Origin: Oscillatoria sp. FACHB-1407
GTDB lineage: Bacteria > Cyanobacteriota > Cyanobacteriia > Elainellales > Elainellaceae
DNA length: 64,000 nt
Assembly (NCBI RefSeq): GCF_014697545.1
Contig: NZ_JACJSA010000020.1
Location: forward strand, 62,001-126,000
Direction of reading: 5' to 3'
Shown here: in pieces, positions 26,254 through 34,814 of the stretch
How the letters are laid out: every line of letters begins with the position of its first letter
How positions within the stretch are numbered: the first letter of the stretch is position 1
Program-made: the position numbers and the translations under genes
Notes under the pieces: generated by a model
The model's database searches: none
What the model saw: the letters and a program-made list of their open reading frames with translations, nothing else
What the model was told of the DNA's origin: nothing

Positions 26254-26334
26254 CAGACTTTAAGCAGCAGACTTTAAGCAGCAGACTTTAAGCAGCAGAC
26301 TTTAAGCAGCAGACTTTAAGCAGCAGACTTTAAT
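26254..26334. repeat. 14-bp tandem repeat, six units
   Basis: Six successive CAGACTTTAAGCAG units, identical, with the last one cut short. The 14-bp period is not a multiple of three, so it is not coding. Likely a variable-number tandem repeat. Confidence 0.92.
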
Positions 26335-26472
26335 GTGAGCTCAAACATTTGGCAAAGCTCAGCCAAGTCGTTGAACCCTACAAGCGCAAAATTTAACCTA
26401 TATCAGTTGGGCAAACCCTGAATTTCTATCATCCACACACGACATTCAATGCAGTTCAGTTGAGTCATTCAC

Positions 26473-26576
26473 TTTATAGCTTTGGTCAAAAGCTTAGGAT
26501 AAAGTTAATGGCTCAAACCCTGATTCTGGGGGGCTTCCCGACTCGCCTTTGCCCCATCGCCGGGGCTAAAGCTACA
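26473..26576 (+). repeat. Dispersed palindromic element (family A), copy 4
   Basis: Starts TTTATAGCTTTGGTCAAAAG and runs to GCTAAAGCTACAA, in reference orientation. More diverged than the other copies. Confidence 0.72.
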
Positions 26577-27176
26577 ACTCACCAACCTTTCAACCCATAC
26601 TGACGTAGATAGACCACCTCTATAAGCAATACTGGCACTTCCTGTAGAGAAGTGCTTTGATTTTGTAATACTTTTTACAAAAAAAACATCTGATCCCGGA
26701 TGTTATTTAAAGTTTCTAGTTAAGAACTGTAGATTTACGCAATTGAATTGCTACTATAGCGGCGGTTTTCAGATGAATGCCACACGACGAACGCCTGTAC
26801 GGACAGGCAAAGCAAAGGGTTGGTGTGATACCAATTTGAATTGGCTTCGCTGCACATGATTCCGTAAGGGCGTTTCGCGAAACGCCCCTACCCAGTGATC
26901 TGCCACAATCAAACATTAAATCGGTGTGACATACACAAAAGAAAATTGCCTTAAGTGTGATAGGGCGTTGCTGAATAGAGGGATGATTATTTTGACACAG
27001 ACGTGAGCGTCTCGCTCACACTCCTTTCAGGTGAATCGTTTAAACCAGTGCAAGCATCCTGCTTGCGGCTCACTCATTCCCAAGTTAACAACGCCTTTAG
27101 GATTAGCCCCGAATTGATTTGAGGGCGGATTACGGAAGAAGGTGCAAACCGCCGACCTCTTCATCTCAAACTCAGG

Positions 27177-30083
27177 TCAAGTAGGACTCATTTGGAGCGA
27201 TCGAATGAACCGTTGTAATTGCCGACTTTCCAACTCCAACACCCGACGTGCAAAGTCGTGATCGGAGTCGAGCAGATCATCAAACGTGTCAACCGCGATC
27301 GCCAGAATACGAGTTGGGTCACTACTGGCTACAATCTTGCTCTTAGATTCGGTATGAGCTAACACTTCCAACTCATCTAGCGTCTGACCGGGTTGCAACG
27401 TTTCTAACCGTACCTCACCCTCACCCTGGTGAAATTGAATCTGAGCCGTTCCCTCCATCAACAGCAACAACTCCCGGCAGGTATCACCTTCTTCAGTGAT
27501 GACATCCCCCGGTGCGCATGTCTTCACCTGGGCGCGATTGGCGAGAGCAATCAGGGTTTCATTGTGCATCCGATGGAAGAAATCGCTGTTATACAGATAA
27601 ACCAACTTCTCTAACGTTGGAAAGGTTGTCAGAGGTGGATGAGGGGTGACACTTGCCAACAGAGTTTTAGCCGTTTCTTGTAACAGTGTAGGTTGATGAT
27701 CCCCTTGAAGGTTGCGGGCGATCGCCTGGGCCTGATCAAATTCCAGTTGAGCAATCATATACAAGCAAACAGCCTGTATCAAAGGATTGCGATCGCCCAT
27801 GAGTTGTTCAAGATATCCAAGAATGTCTGTCTTTGAAAACTCCAAGCTACATGCCGCTACAGGGTTGGGTTGGGTCAACACCGATATGACATCCGGGTGC
27901 AGGCGAGATTGCCACTCTTCGGTTTCCAATAGGTTTAGCAATACTTGAGGCGATAGCTGTCCTAATGTTTGAGCAAAGGCGATCGCAGACGATTGATTGC
28001 CCAGCTTTTCCAGGCTTTCTAGAACCGTTCGCACCATTAATTCTTTTTTGTGTTGCACACTTTCTCGCAGCACCGCCAGAGGAGCACTGTATTCGCGTAC
28101 CAGGGGTTGATTGAGTGCCCGATAGCAATCAATTAAATTCGGCAATTGAGCTAACAAAAACTCAGACCGTCTCACCTCAGACGATTCTGGAGCCAAGCCA
28201 CTGAGAATCCAATCTTCCTCTTGAGGAGTAATGCCATATTGCCGACGCAATGTGCGGATCTCAGCTGAATTTGACTGCACAAGCGATTCCGAAACCAGGG
28301 TGGGTTGTTGTTTTTGCAGGAGCATCAACCGTTCTAACGACTTGCGATAGCCATTCAGCCGCACCAGGTTTTCCAGGTTGCGCTGACGATTGGGGCTGAG
28401 TAACTCTGGATCTTCTACACCTAATTCATCCAAAATTTCGCGATGTTCGTCCTCCGTAATATCCAGTTCTTGTCGCATCTGTTTCAACACTTCCAGGCTG
28501 CTGGAGTAGTTGACATACCCTTCCTCCAGTGCCTCGCGTAACACTCCCTTAAACACCTGATGGCGTTTTTCCTTTGTAAAACCGGGCAATACTTTCGCTA
28601 AAACATACACTTCATGGATATTCAAATCATCGAGAGAACGGTTATCTAAAAACTGTGAGACGTTGATTTGCAGCTTTGCCAACTGCTTGCGGAAACGACT
28701 CGACAGACTCTCTCGCGAATAAAGCTCTGAACTCCGTCGCCAGGTTTTATAAACCCATAGCGTACTCAGTAGGACTAAACCCAACTCGTAAATATACTGC
28801 ACCCAGAGCGGCAGCAATTGGATTAACGGGCGACCTCCGAAGATGAAGAAGAAGTTGAAAATACCAAAGGTGCAGAGGGTAAAAATGCGATGGCGGATCA
28901 GATCAGACGAGAAATTGAGTTGATGGCGACGGTTATAAGCTCTTATCTGCTTTTCAACGAACTGCCCCAGATAGTAGGCGATCGCCGTAAAAGCTCCCAA
29001 CGTCAGCGGCACCGCTACCAACTTCGGAATCGCGATCGCCCGTTCTGCAATATAAAACCCCGGATCGAATAACGAGGCCAGTTGATCGGTTTGACGTGCC
29101 CATGCCCCCGAAAAGTAATAATCCCAGTTACCCGCGTATAAATAGTAGTAAACAAAATAGCCAACCACTAAGCCAATATAGCCATATCGAAGAAAAGACG
29201 CTTCTGGCTTAGGCAACTCATCCCAATACGCCCGTTCAGCATCAATGTCGATACAGGGATTTTGGCAGGCGACACAGGCACTCTGCTCCTTGTTATCGGG
29301 TAGCACCACACGGCACATCGATTGAGTAATCAGATTGTTGCTCATGTGGGCTTTGCTGCTAAACAAGCCACCCGGTTCGCTATAAATCTTTTGTACTGGA
29401 GCCATCGGGCAAAAGTATTGGCACCAGGATTTGCCGCTATATAAATAGCCAACTGCGATCGCAGCAGCGATTGTAAATAGGAGCCACAACGCCAACACCA
29501 GGCGATCGGCATTGAAGAATAAAATCCGACCGCAGAGTCCGACAAATAACCAGCCAAACTGCAAATAAGGGTAGTTCCTGCCAAGCCACGAGTCAGGTGC
29601 AACTTTTGCTAACTCGTACCGCACCTTTCCGGTTTTTGGGTTTTCCCGCTTAAACTGACGCTGCCAATTTAGCGCACGGGGAATTTGCGATAAGAAAGAC
29701 AATGGGCAAATGCGTCGCCACACCTCATGCCCAAACACCAGCAAGATAAAGATGGCTGACGGAACGATCGCCCCCCAAAACAGTGTAGTGCCGATTGGGT
29801 AAGGTTGCTCCGTCAGGCACTTGCCCTGCACCTCAACACAAGTATTTGGCAACCGTAACGGACTCCATGGATGATCCGGTGTGGTTAACGCCGGAGTCCA
29901 TGGGTCGTAGAACAGGGAGATAATCACGAGTAGCCAACCGAGCGTTAGAACCCACCGGGTCCAGTGCATCTGACGCTCAGAAACTTGTGAAACCATAGAT
30001 AAAAATCTATCTAAAATCGAATTTCCATAGTAATCATACCCGATTTCAGCCGGATATATCTTCTGAACTCTTTTTGCAAACAA
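27177..30083 (-). CDS. Polyferredoxin-type membrane protein fused to a cyclic-nucleotide-binding domain
   Basis: 968 residues. The N-terminal half has several TM segments, with cysteine motifs on the loops: RRICPLSF at 123-130, WCQYFCPMAP at 220-229 and C257, then ACVACQNPC at 269-277. This resembles NapH/CcoG-type membrane ferredoxins that hold [4Fe-4S] clusters and move electrons. The middle (about 480-840) is a long soluble helical region with no motif I recognise. The last 120 residues have the fold of a cNMP-binding domain (APGDVITEEGDTCRELLLLMEG, then SDPTRILAIAVDTFDDLL). The protein could couple a second messenger to membrane redox. The TTG at 30083 gives the longest frame; ATG 29996 is an alternative. 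No partner gene is adjacent. Confidence 0.82.
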   Translation of the reverse strand: MFAKRVQKIYPAEIGYDYYGNSILDRFLSMVSQVSERQMHWTRWVLTLGWLLVIISLFYDPWTPALTTPDHPWSPLRLPNTCVEVQGKCLTEQPYPIGTTLFWGAIVPSAIFILLVFGHEVWRRICPLSFLSQIPRALNWQRQFKRENPKTGKVRYELAKVAPDSWLGRNYPYLQFGWLFVGLCGRILFFNADRLVLALWLLFTIAAAIAVGYLYSGKSWCQYFCPMAPVQKIYSEPGGLFSSKAHMSNNLITQSMCRVVLPDNKEQSACVACQNPCIDIDAERAYWDELPKPEASFLRYGYIGLVVGYFVYYYLYAGNWDYYFSGAWARQTDQLASLFDPGFYIAERAIAIPKLVAVPLTLGAFTAIAYYLGQFVEKQIRAYNRRHQLNFSSDLIRHRIFTLCTFGIFNFFFIFGGRPLIQLLPLWVQYIYELGLVLLSTLWVYKTWRRSSELYSRESLSSRFRKQLAKLQINVSQFLDNRSLDDLNIHEVYVLAKVLPGFTKEKRHQVFKGVLREALEEGYVNYSSSLEVLKQMRQELDITEDEHREILDELGVEDPELLSPNRQRNLENLVRLNGYRKSLERLMLLQKQQPTLVSESLVQSNSAEIRTLRRQYGITPQEEDWILSGLAPESSEVRRSEFLLAQLPNLIDCYRALNQPLVREYSAPLAVLRESVQHKKELMVRTVLESLEKLGNQSSAIAFAQTLGQLSPQVLLNLLETEEWQSRLHPDVISVLTQPNPVAACSLEFSKTDILGYLEQLMGDRNPLIQAVCLYMIAQLEFDQAQAIARNLQGDHQPTLLQETAKTLLASVTPHPPLTTFPTLEKLVYLYNSDFFHRMHNETLIALANRAQVKTCAPGDVITEEGDTCRELLLLMEGTAQIQFHQGEGEVRLETLQPGQTLDELEVLAHTESKSKIVASSDPTRILAIAVDTFDDLLDSDHDFARRVLELESRQLQRFIRSLQMSPT

Positions 30084-30268
30084 ATCTCATATAGACCTCG
30101 GTTCCAGATACTTTCCACGGTGTTGAGTTGAACTGGGCGATCGCGCCCAACTTATAGACCTGTGAGGAAAAACTATCACGCACTGGTTTAGGAGTTAAAT
30201 GACTACACCTTGAAGTCAGGACAGAAATTTGTCGTGTAGCATAGAAAAAATTGTTGCCTTATGTCGTC

Positions 30269-33199
30269 ATGGCTGACCCAATTGACTTTCAGCCTTATCT
30301 AGATTCTATTGGTCGTCACTATACAGAGTGGTGGAATCTTGGCACACTGACAGACATATCAAATAGTCAATCCCCTCTGTTTGATTTTGAACAAACGGTT
30401 CAATTGGTGAAACCTAAACAATCAGTGGGTGAAGCATCGATTCAAGAGGCACCAAAGTTGCTTACGTTGCAGCAGCTTTGGGAAGATTCAATTAGAGCAC
30501 GAGAGCACGTCTTGTTAATTGGACGACCGGGAGCGGGAAAATCAACCGTTTTGAAAAGACTTCTGGTCTACGCATCTGAGCAGGCAAGACAAGACCCGTT
30601 GCTGCAAGACACCCAAACAAAAATTCCAGTGTTGGTCGAGTTAGAGCTTTATCCAACTCATCGACGCAGTGACTCTGGAATTTTGGATCTGATTGAAGAT
30701 TTTTTAGTGAATAACGAGTGCCCTTTAGACATCTCAAGTATTAGAAGATTAATCGCTGCAAACCGCCTATTGCTGTTAATTGATGGAGTCAATGAACTCC
30801 CTAAAGACGCACTGACAGATTTGAGGACATTTCAACGTAAGCCTTTGTCTATAGTCTTTACAACACGGGATTCAGATCAAGGTGGCTTAGACTACATCAA
30901 GCAAAAACTAGAGTTGCAGCCCTTATCATCAACGGAAGTGCAACGCTTTATTCAAGAACGGATGCCAGGGCAGAATGGGGAAAAGTTAAAGGAATTGAGC
31001 GATCGCATTCGAGATTTGGGTGAAACGCCGCTGGTGATCTGGATGCTCTATCAAGTCTTTCAACAAACAGGTGACGTTCCAGAAACGCTGGGGGAAGCCC
31101 TGCGCGAATTCACCAAACGCTATGAACGGAACTGTAAAGCTGGAAAGGTGATTACAGTTGCTCGTGATTTACTGAAGCACTTAGCGTTTGAAATGATGCA
31201 TTCCGAGAAACCAACCGATTTCCGGTTAGTGATTTCTGAGGAAGATGCTATTGAGGTTTTCCGGCAATTTCTAGAGCGTGAGCAAACACTAGAACCTAAG
31301 CAAAAAGCTAGAGAATACCTGGAAAACTTACTCAATCATCATCTACTACAAAAGAAAGGTAAGAATCAGATCGGCTTTTGTCATCAATTGCTTCAAGAAT
31401 ATTATGCAGCAGAGAGATTACTAGAAATGTTGCAACAGAAGCATCCTGATCTCGTTGACGACAAACGATTTCAGCATTACTACCTCAATTATTTGAAGTG
31501 GACAGAGGCGATCGCCTTAATGCTTGGGCTAGCAGACGTAACTAAAAGTCAAGCAAAACAGCTTATTGAGTTAGCTCTTGCAACTGATTTAATGCTAGGA
31601 GCGCGGTTAGTTAGAGAGATAAATATAGGCTCTCAACCAGATGCTATCGCAGATGTTATGTATAAGCTTGCAAGTATTGCACCAGAAGAACCAATTTGGC
31701 TCAAGCTTAAGATATTACAGAAAATAGGAACCAAGGCGGTAATTAATTACTTAATTCCTTTGCTCGATTATCCAGATGACTATATTAGTCGTCATGCTTA
31801 TCTTACATTAATGCTCATTGATTCTAAAGTAATTCCGGAGCAATGCAGATTTATACGAGACTTAAGGAAGTATCAAGACATACTTAAGTCTGTAACTGAA
31901 ACTTCGGAGACGGGAGAAGTTCCGATACTACATCCACAAACTGTAGAAGAATTAGTTCTAGAACTTCTTAAAGCAATGGAAGACTTGGACTTTGGAGCCT
32001 GTTGTATAGCAGTGGAGGCTTCAGAGAAAGTTGGTTCTGAAACAATTATTTCTGCATTACTTGCAGTTCTTTCACCTTCAAAATCGCATTCATATAATCG
32101 TCAGCAAGTAGAACATCTATGTAGGTTGGCAGCATATTATTTACGAATGCTCAGCCTTAAAGAGAATGTTGCAAAAGTTCTTGATGAAAACCATCTTCAG
32201 GAGTTGGTTCAAGTTCTTGAGCATTCAGATGTTTGGATTCGCTGGCGAGTTGCTTTTACTTTATGGAATGTTGCATCTAAACAGGTGATCCCTCTGCTTC
32301 TTCCAAAACTTAACCATAAAATCCTTGATGTTAGCTTCAGTGCAGCTTTAGTTTTAGGTAAGTTTGGTTGTCAAGAAGCAGTTTCAGGATTGATCCAGAT
32401 TATGGATTACGAAAATCTTAATAAACATCCTGATCCTTGGGAAATTTCCTATGTCGCAGCTTATGCATTAGGACAGGTAGAAACCAATAAAGCTGCAAAA
32501 TTTCTGCCAGAACTTATTTCTTTGATTTCCAAACCTCTTGGAGAAAATGCTTTTCGGGCGATCGCAGCAATTCAATCACGCTGTGGATTCTACAATTATG
32601 AAATTTATCGACAAACTCAAGAGATGAGAGAGTTAGAATCTGAAGAAGGTAGCTTTATCAAGAAAATTTATCAGGATATAGATAGAGCCATTTATCAAAT
32701 TCAAGATAATCGAGAGTTGCGTCAAAAAGATTCAGAAGACCGATTAACTATAGACATAGTGGGGCAGTTACTTAGCCTAAACTATGAGGCAGCTCATGAC
32801 ACAAAAATCGGGGGTCATGTTGACCTTGTAGTTAAAAAAGATGACTTTAAATGGTTGGGAGAAGCAAAAATCTATAGAGACAATACTTGTCTTTGGGAGG
32901 GATTTCAACAACTGGTTACAAGATATTCAACTGGTGATTCTAATCAAAATCATGGTGGCTTAATAATCTATATATTTCAAGAGAATGCGAAATCGATTAT
33001 GGACAATTGGCAAATTTACTTGATGAGTAAGGAGTTGCCAGATTATGTTTGCAAGCCCTGTGAAATGAGAGATTTAGCTTTTACGTCAAGCCATAGACAC
33101 GAAAGTTCAGGAAAACCCTTCTATGTTAGACACATGCCAGTAATCCTTCATTTTGCTCCTAAAGATAAAAGCGGACGACGTAGAAAGAATAGATCTTGA
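30269..33199 (+). CDS. NACHT NTPase with HEAT-like repeats and a PD-(D/E)XK-like nuclease domain
   Basis: 976 residues from ATG 30269 (TTG 30251 gives 6 more; residue numbers below count from the TTG). The NTPase has Walker A GRPGAGKST (91-99) and Walker B LLLLIDGVNEL (173-183), plus TTRDSDQGG, a NACHT-type sensor. From about 460 to 800 there are helical HEAT-like repeats (IPLLDYPDDYISRHAYLTLM, VLEHSDVWIRWRVAFTLWNV). The C-terminal 150 residues contain GGHVDLVVKK with D858 and WLGEAKIY with E871-A-K873, which fits the D-ExK core of restriction-like nucleases. NACHT-STAND proteins with nuclease effectors are known in bacterial immunity. The gene is AT-rich compared with neighbours and sits directly before a toxin-antitoxin pair. 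Confidence 0.85.
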   Translation: MADPIDFQPYLDSIGRHYTEWWNLGTLTDISNSQSPLFDFEQTVQLVKPKQSVGEASIQEAPKLLTLQQLWEDSIRAREHVLLIGRPGAGKSTVLKRLLVYASEQARQDPLLQDTQTKIPVLVELELYPTHRRSDSGILDLIEDFLVNNECPLDISSIRRLIAANRLLLLIDGVNELPKDALTDLRTFQRKPLSIVFTTRDSDQGGLDYIKQKLELQPLSSTEVQRFIQERMPGQNGEKLKELSDRIRDLGETPLVIWMLYQVFQQTGDVPETLGEALREFTKRYERNCKAGKVITVARDLLKHLAFEMMHSEKPTDFRLVISEEDAIEVFRQFLEREQTLEPKQKAREYLENLLNHHLLQKKGKNQIGFCHQLLQEYYAAERLLEMLQQKHPDLVDDKRFQHYYLNYLKWTEAIALMLGLADVTKSQAKQLIELALATDLMLGARLVREINIGSQPDAIADVMYKLASIAPEEPIWLKLKILQKIGTKAVINYLIPLLDYPDDYISRHAYLTLMLIDSKVIPEQCRFIRDLRKYQDILKSVTETSETGEVPILHPQTVEELVLELLKAMEDLDFGACCIAVEASEKVGSETIISALLAVLSPSKSHSYNRQQVEHLCRLAAYYLRMLSLKENVAKVLDENHLQELVQVLEHSDVWIRWRVAFTLWNVASKQVIPLLLPKLNHKILDVSFSAALVLGKFGCQEAVSGLIQIMDYENLNKHPDPWEISYVAAYALGQVETNKAAKFLPELISLISKPLGENAFRAIAAIQSRCGFYNYEIYRQTQEMRELESEEGSFIKKIYQDIDRAIYQIQDNRELRQKDSEDRLTIDIVGQLLSLNYEAAHDTKIGGHVDLVVKKDDFKWLGEAKIYRDNTCLWEGFQQLVTRYSTGDSNQNHGGLIIYIFQENAKSIMDNWQIYLMSKELPDYVCKPCEMRDLAFTSSHRHESSGKPFYVRHMPVILHFAPKDKSGRRRKNRS

Positions 33200-33227
33200 T
33201 TTAAATAGAACAAAGGAGATAATTGCT

Positions 33228-33455
33228 ATGGAAATTGCACCTCACATCAACATCGATCCTGAGATTCATCACGGCAAACCTGTCATTACAGGTACTCGCG
33301 TTCCTGTTTCGCTAGCGATCGGGTCACTCGCTAGCGGAATGACTATGGAAGAAGTCATCAAAGAATATGAGTTAACTATCGAGCAACTTCAAGCCGCTCT
33401 AGCCTACGCAGCAAATTTGGTTGCTCAAACCGATGTCATACCATTAGGAGCATAG
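33228..33455 (+). CDS. DUF433 antitoxin-like protein
   Basis: 75 residues. PEIHHGKPVITGTRVPVSLAIGSLASGMTMEEVIKEYELTIEQL is the DUF433 signature, a small winged-helix-like domain. Members pair with PIN-like DUF5615 toxins in many cyanobacteria. The start ATG 33228 is set by AAAGGAG about 10 bases upstream; a longer frame reaching 33153 overlaps the NACHT gene and is less likely. It is 28 bp after the NACHT stop and 3 bp before the toxin gene, so the three may be one transcript. Confidence 0.9.
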   Translation: MEIAPHINIDPEIHHGKPVITGTRVPVSLAIGSLASGMTMEEVIKEYELTIEQLQAALAYAANLVAQTDVIPLGA

Positions 33456-33458
33456 ATC

Positions 33459-33830
33459 TTGAACATACTGGTTGATGAAAATCTACCTCGTTCTCTGGCT
33501 CCACAAATTGCTGAACTAGGTTTCACCGTTCAAGATGTTCGTGATATCGGACTACGGGGGCAACCGGACACCGAGGTAATGGCGACAGCAACAGCGACAG
33601 ATGCTATTATCCTCACGAAAGATAGAGGCTTTACCAACGTTAAAACCTGGGACGAGAATTTTACAGCTGGAGTCATCTTCATTAACCTCCCGGATGACAG
33701 CCCTGCTAGTTTTGTAAATGCCAAAATCATAGAGTTGCTAACCCAACGTACTGCAACATCGCTGTTAGGGGCAGTTACAACAGTGGAATTGCGACGTGCT
33801 CTTTCTCGTCAAGCTCGACGTAGACCTTAA
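33459..33830 (+). CDS. DUF5615 PIN-like toxin
   Basis: 123 residues. The N-terminus MNILVDENLPRSLAPQIAELG with its conserved Asp (D6) and the later AIILTKDRGF (Asp near 55) are the acidic residues of the PIN-like DUF5615 family, thought to act as RNases. Translation from TTG 33459 is supported by TAGGAG eight bases upstream. Its partner DUF433 gene ends 3 bp before. Together they form a VapBC-like toxin-antitoxin pair. Whether this pair addictively protects the NACHT block is inference. Confidence 0.88.
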   Translation: MNILVDENLPRSLAPQIAELGFTVQDVRDIGLRGQPDTEVMATATATDAIILTKDRGFTNVKTWDENFTAGVIFINLPDDSPASFVNAKIIELLTQRTATSLLGAVTTVELRRALSRQARRRP

Positions 33831-33872
33831 TTTTCTATAGTCTAAAAATAAGGTGGAGGCGGAGCCTCTAAA

Positions 33873-34178
33873 GTGACATTGCAAGGCAGAACCTCGCAAC
33901 GAGAACAGAAGGGAAGCCTCAAAACAGTAATTGAGAACCTGAACAGAAGGTTTAGAAACCCCAAAACGATGTTGAGGAACCTTGAAGCGATAACGAGGAC
34001 TTTCAAAACGATATTTGGGAGCCTCGAAACGGTATTTAGGTTATTCAAAACGATTTTTAAGCCCCTCAAAACGATTTTTAAGCGTGTAAATACAGGAATT
34101 GAAAACCCTAAAACGATATTGATAAGCCTCAAAACGATAAATGTTACGATCGCTTTACAAAACGGTGCGATCGCTTGA
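33873..34178 (+). CDS. Small heptad-repeat protein (uncertain)
   Basis: A 101-codon frame starting at GTG 33873 with GGAG exactly eight bases upstream (33861-33864). Residues 17-93 are eleven seven-residue units with consensus K-T-I-F-x-x-L (KTIFGSL, ETVFRLF, KTIFKPL, KTIFKRV, KTILISL), i.e. a leucine/phenylalanine heptad that could form a coiled coil or amphipathic helix bundle. No matching family comes to mind. The minus strand is also open over the repeat, so coding is not proven, but the register is kept over all 11 units. It follows the TA pair by 42 bp. Confidence 0.45.
   Translation: MTLQGRTSQREQKGSLKTVIENLNRRFRNPKTMLRNLEAITRTFKTIFGSLETVFRLFKTIFKPLKTIFKRVNTGIENPKTILISLKTINVTIALQNGAIA
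33921..34151 (+). repeat. Array of eleven 21-bp units in perfect register
   Basis: Units begin at 33921, 33942, 33963, 33984, 34005, 34026, 34047, 34068, 34089, 34110 and 34131 without a single indel. Most start AAAACGAT or GAAACGGT. The bases have diverged between units, while the 21-bp period holds. This is what selection on a seven-residue repeat would give. Confidence 0.9.
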
Positions 34179-34312
34179 GTATAATCAACCAGTTCATCTA
34201 GCTGTAATGCAATCCTGTCCTCATATTTGCGAAATTTTGCCCAGGGAGATTAATAGAGTTAACCATTAAAGTACAACCATTAATCCCAAAACACTGAAGT
34301 GGAGTTGCATCT

Positions 34313-34723
34313 ATGCCAAGACCAAAACGCGGTTCTGTTGTACTCAATAAAGCTATCCGCCGAGCAGCAGGCATGCGATCGATTAGTGAAACGCTACAGT
34401 TTGGTGATGGCTTGAGCTTGATAGAGTACGATGACCGCATTCAAACCTTACAGATGCAGCTATCCAGTTACAACACGATGCTGTCAAAGTTGGATGAAAT
34501 GGCAGGTCACATTGGATTGTTGGAGCAGGATTTGGGAAGTTACTCCGAAAAGATGCTGATGAGTGTGGCAACTCGATATGGCAAGGATAGTTTGCAATAT
34601 ATGCAAGCCGGAGGAAAAGTCCGGAAACGTTCAACCCGCTCAGCCTCAACGCCTGCGATCGCGTCAGGTGTTGCAACAAGTGCAGCAACAAACGGTAATG
34701 GAACCCAAGCTGCGGTGAGTTAA
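34313..34723 (+). CDS. Hypothetical protein with a basic N-terminus and a low-complexity tail
   Basis: 136 residues, no family I recognise. The first 25 residues are basic (PRPKRGSVVLNKAIRRAAGMR), the central part (DDRIQTLQMQLSSYNTMLSKLDEMAG to EQDLGSYSEKML) is a coiled-coil-like helix, and the tail is Ser/Thr/Ala-rich (STRSASTPAIASGVATSAAT). GTGGAG lies 10 bases before ATG 34313. Good ribosome site and compact gene spacing support a real gene. Function unknown; DNA or nucleic acid binding is possible from the basic start only. Confidence 0.7.
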   Translation: MPRPKRGSVVLNKAIRRAAGMRSISETLQFGDGLSLIEYDDRIQTLQMQLSSYNTMLSKLDEMAGHIGLLEQDLGSYSEKMLMSVATRYGKDSLQYMQAGGKVRKRSTRSASTPAIASGVATSAATNGNGTQAAVS

Positions 34724-34814
34724 TGCTGACTTAAAGTGAAGTGTCTGGATTGTAGATAGCTGTCACAACCTGCTTAGCTTACAACTCATTTAGAACTGCT
34801 ATACAATCCATGGC

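Larger units (their letters stand above)
26108..27176. other. Intergenic region with tandem repeat, family A copy and palindromes
   Basis: About 1 kb without a supported gene, between the starts of the polysaccharide cluster and the end of the polyferredoxin gene. It contains a 14-bp tandem repeat (26254-26334), a family A element (26473-26576), and a GGGCGTTTCGCGAAACGCCC palindrome (26868-26887) like the one at 41410-41432. Further inverted motifs occur near 27003-27020 and 27052-27068. It probably holds the cluster promoter near 26110-26250. Confidence 0.6.

Noticed and set aside
26254-26334. CRISPR-like short direct repeats
   Set aside because: Units are contiguous 14-mers without spacers, so it is a simple tandem repeat.
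33921-34151. CRISPR or non-coding minisatellite
   Set aside because: Units are 21 bp, contiguous and diverged between copies; no spacer, no cas genes. Protein-level explanation is better.
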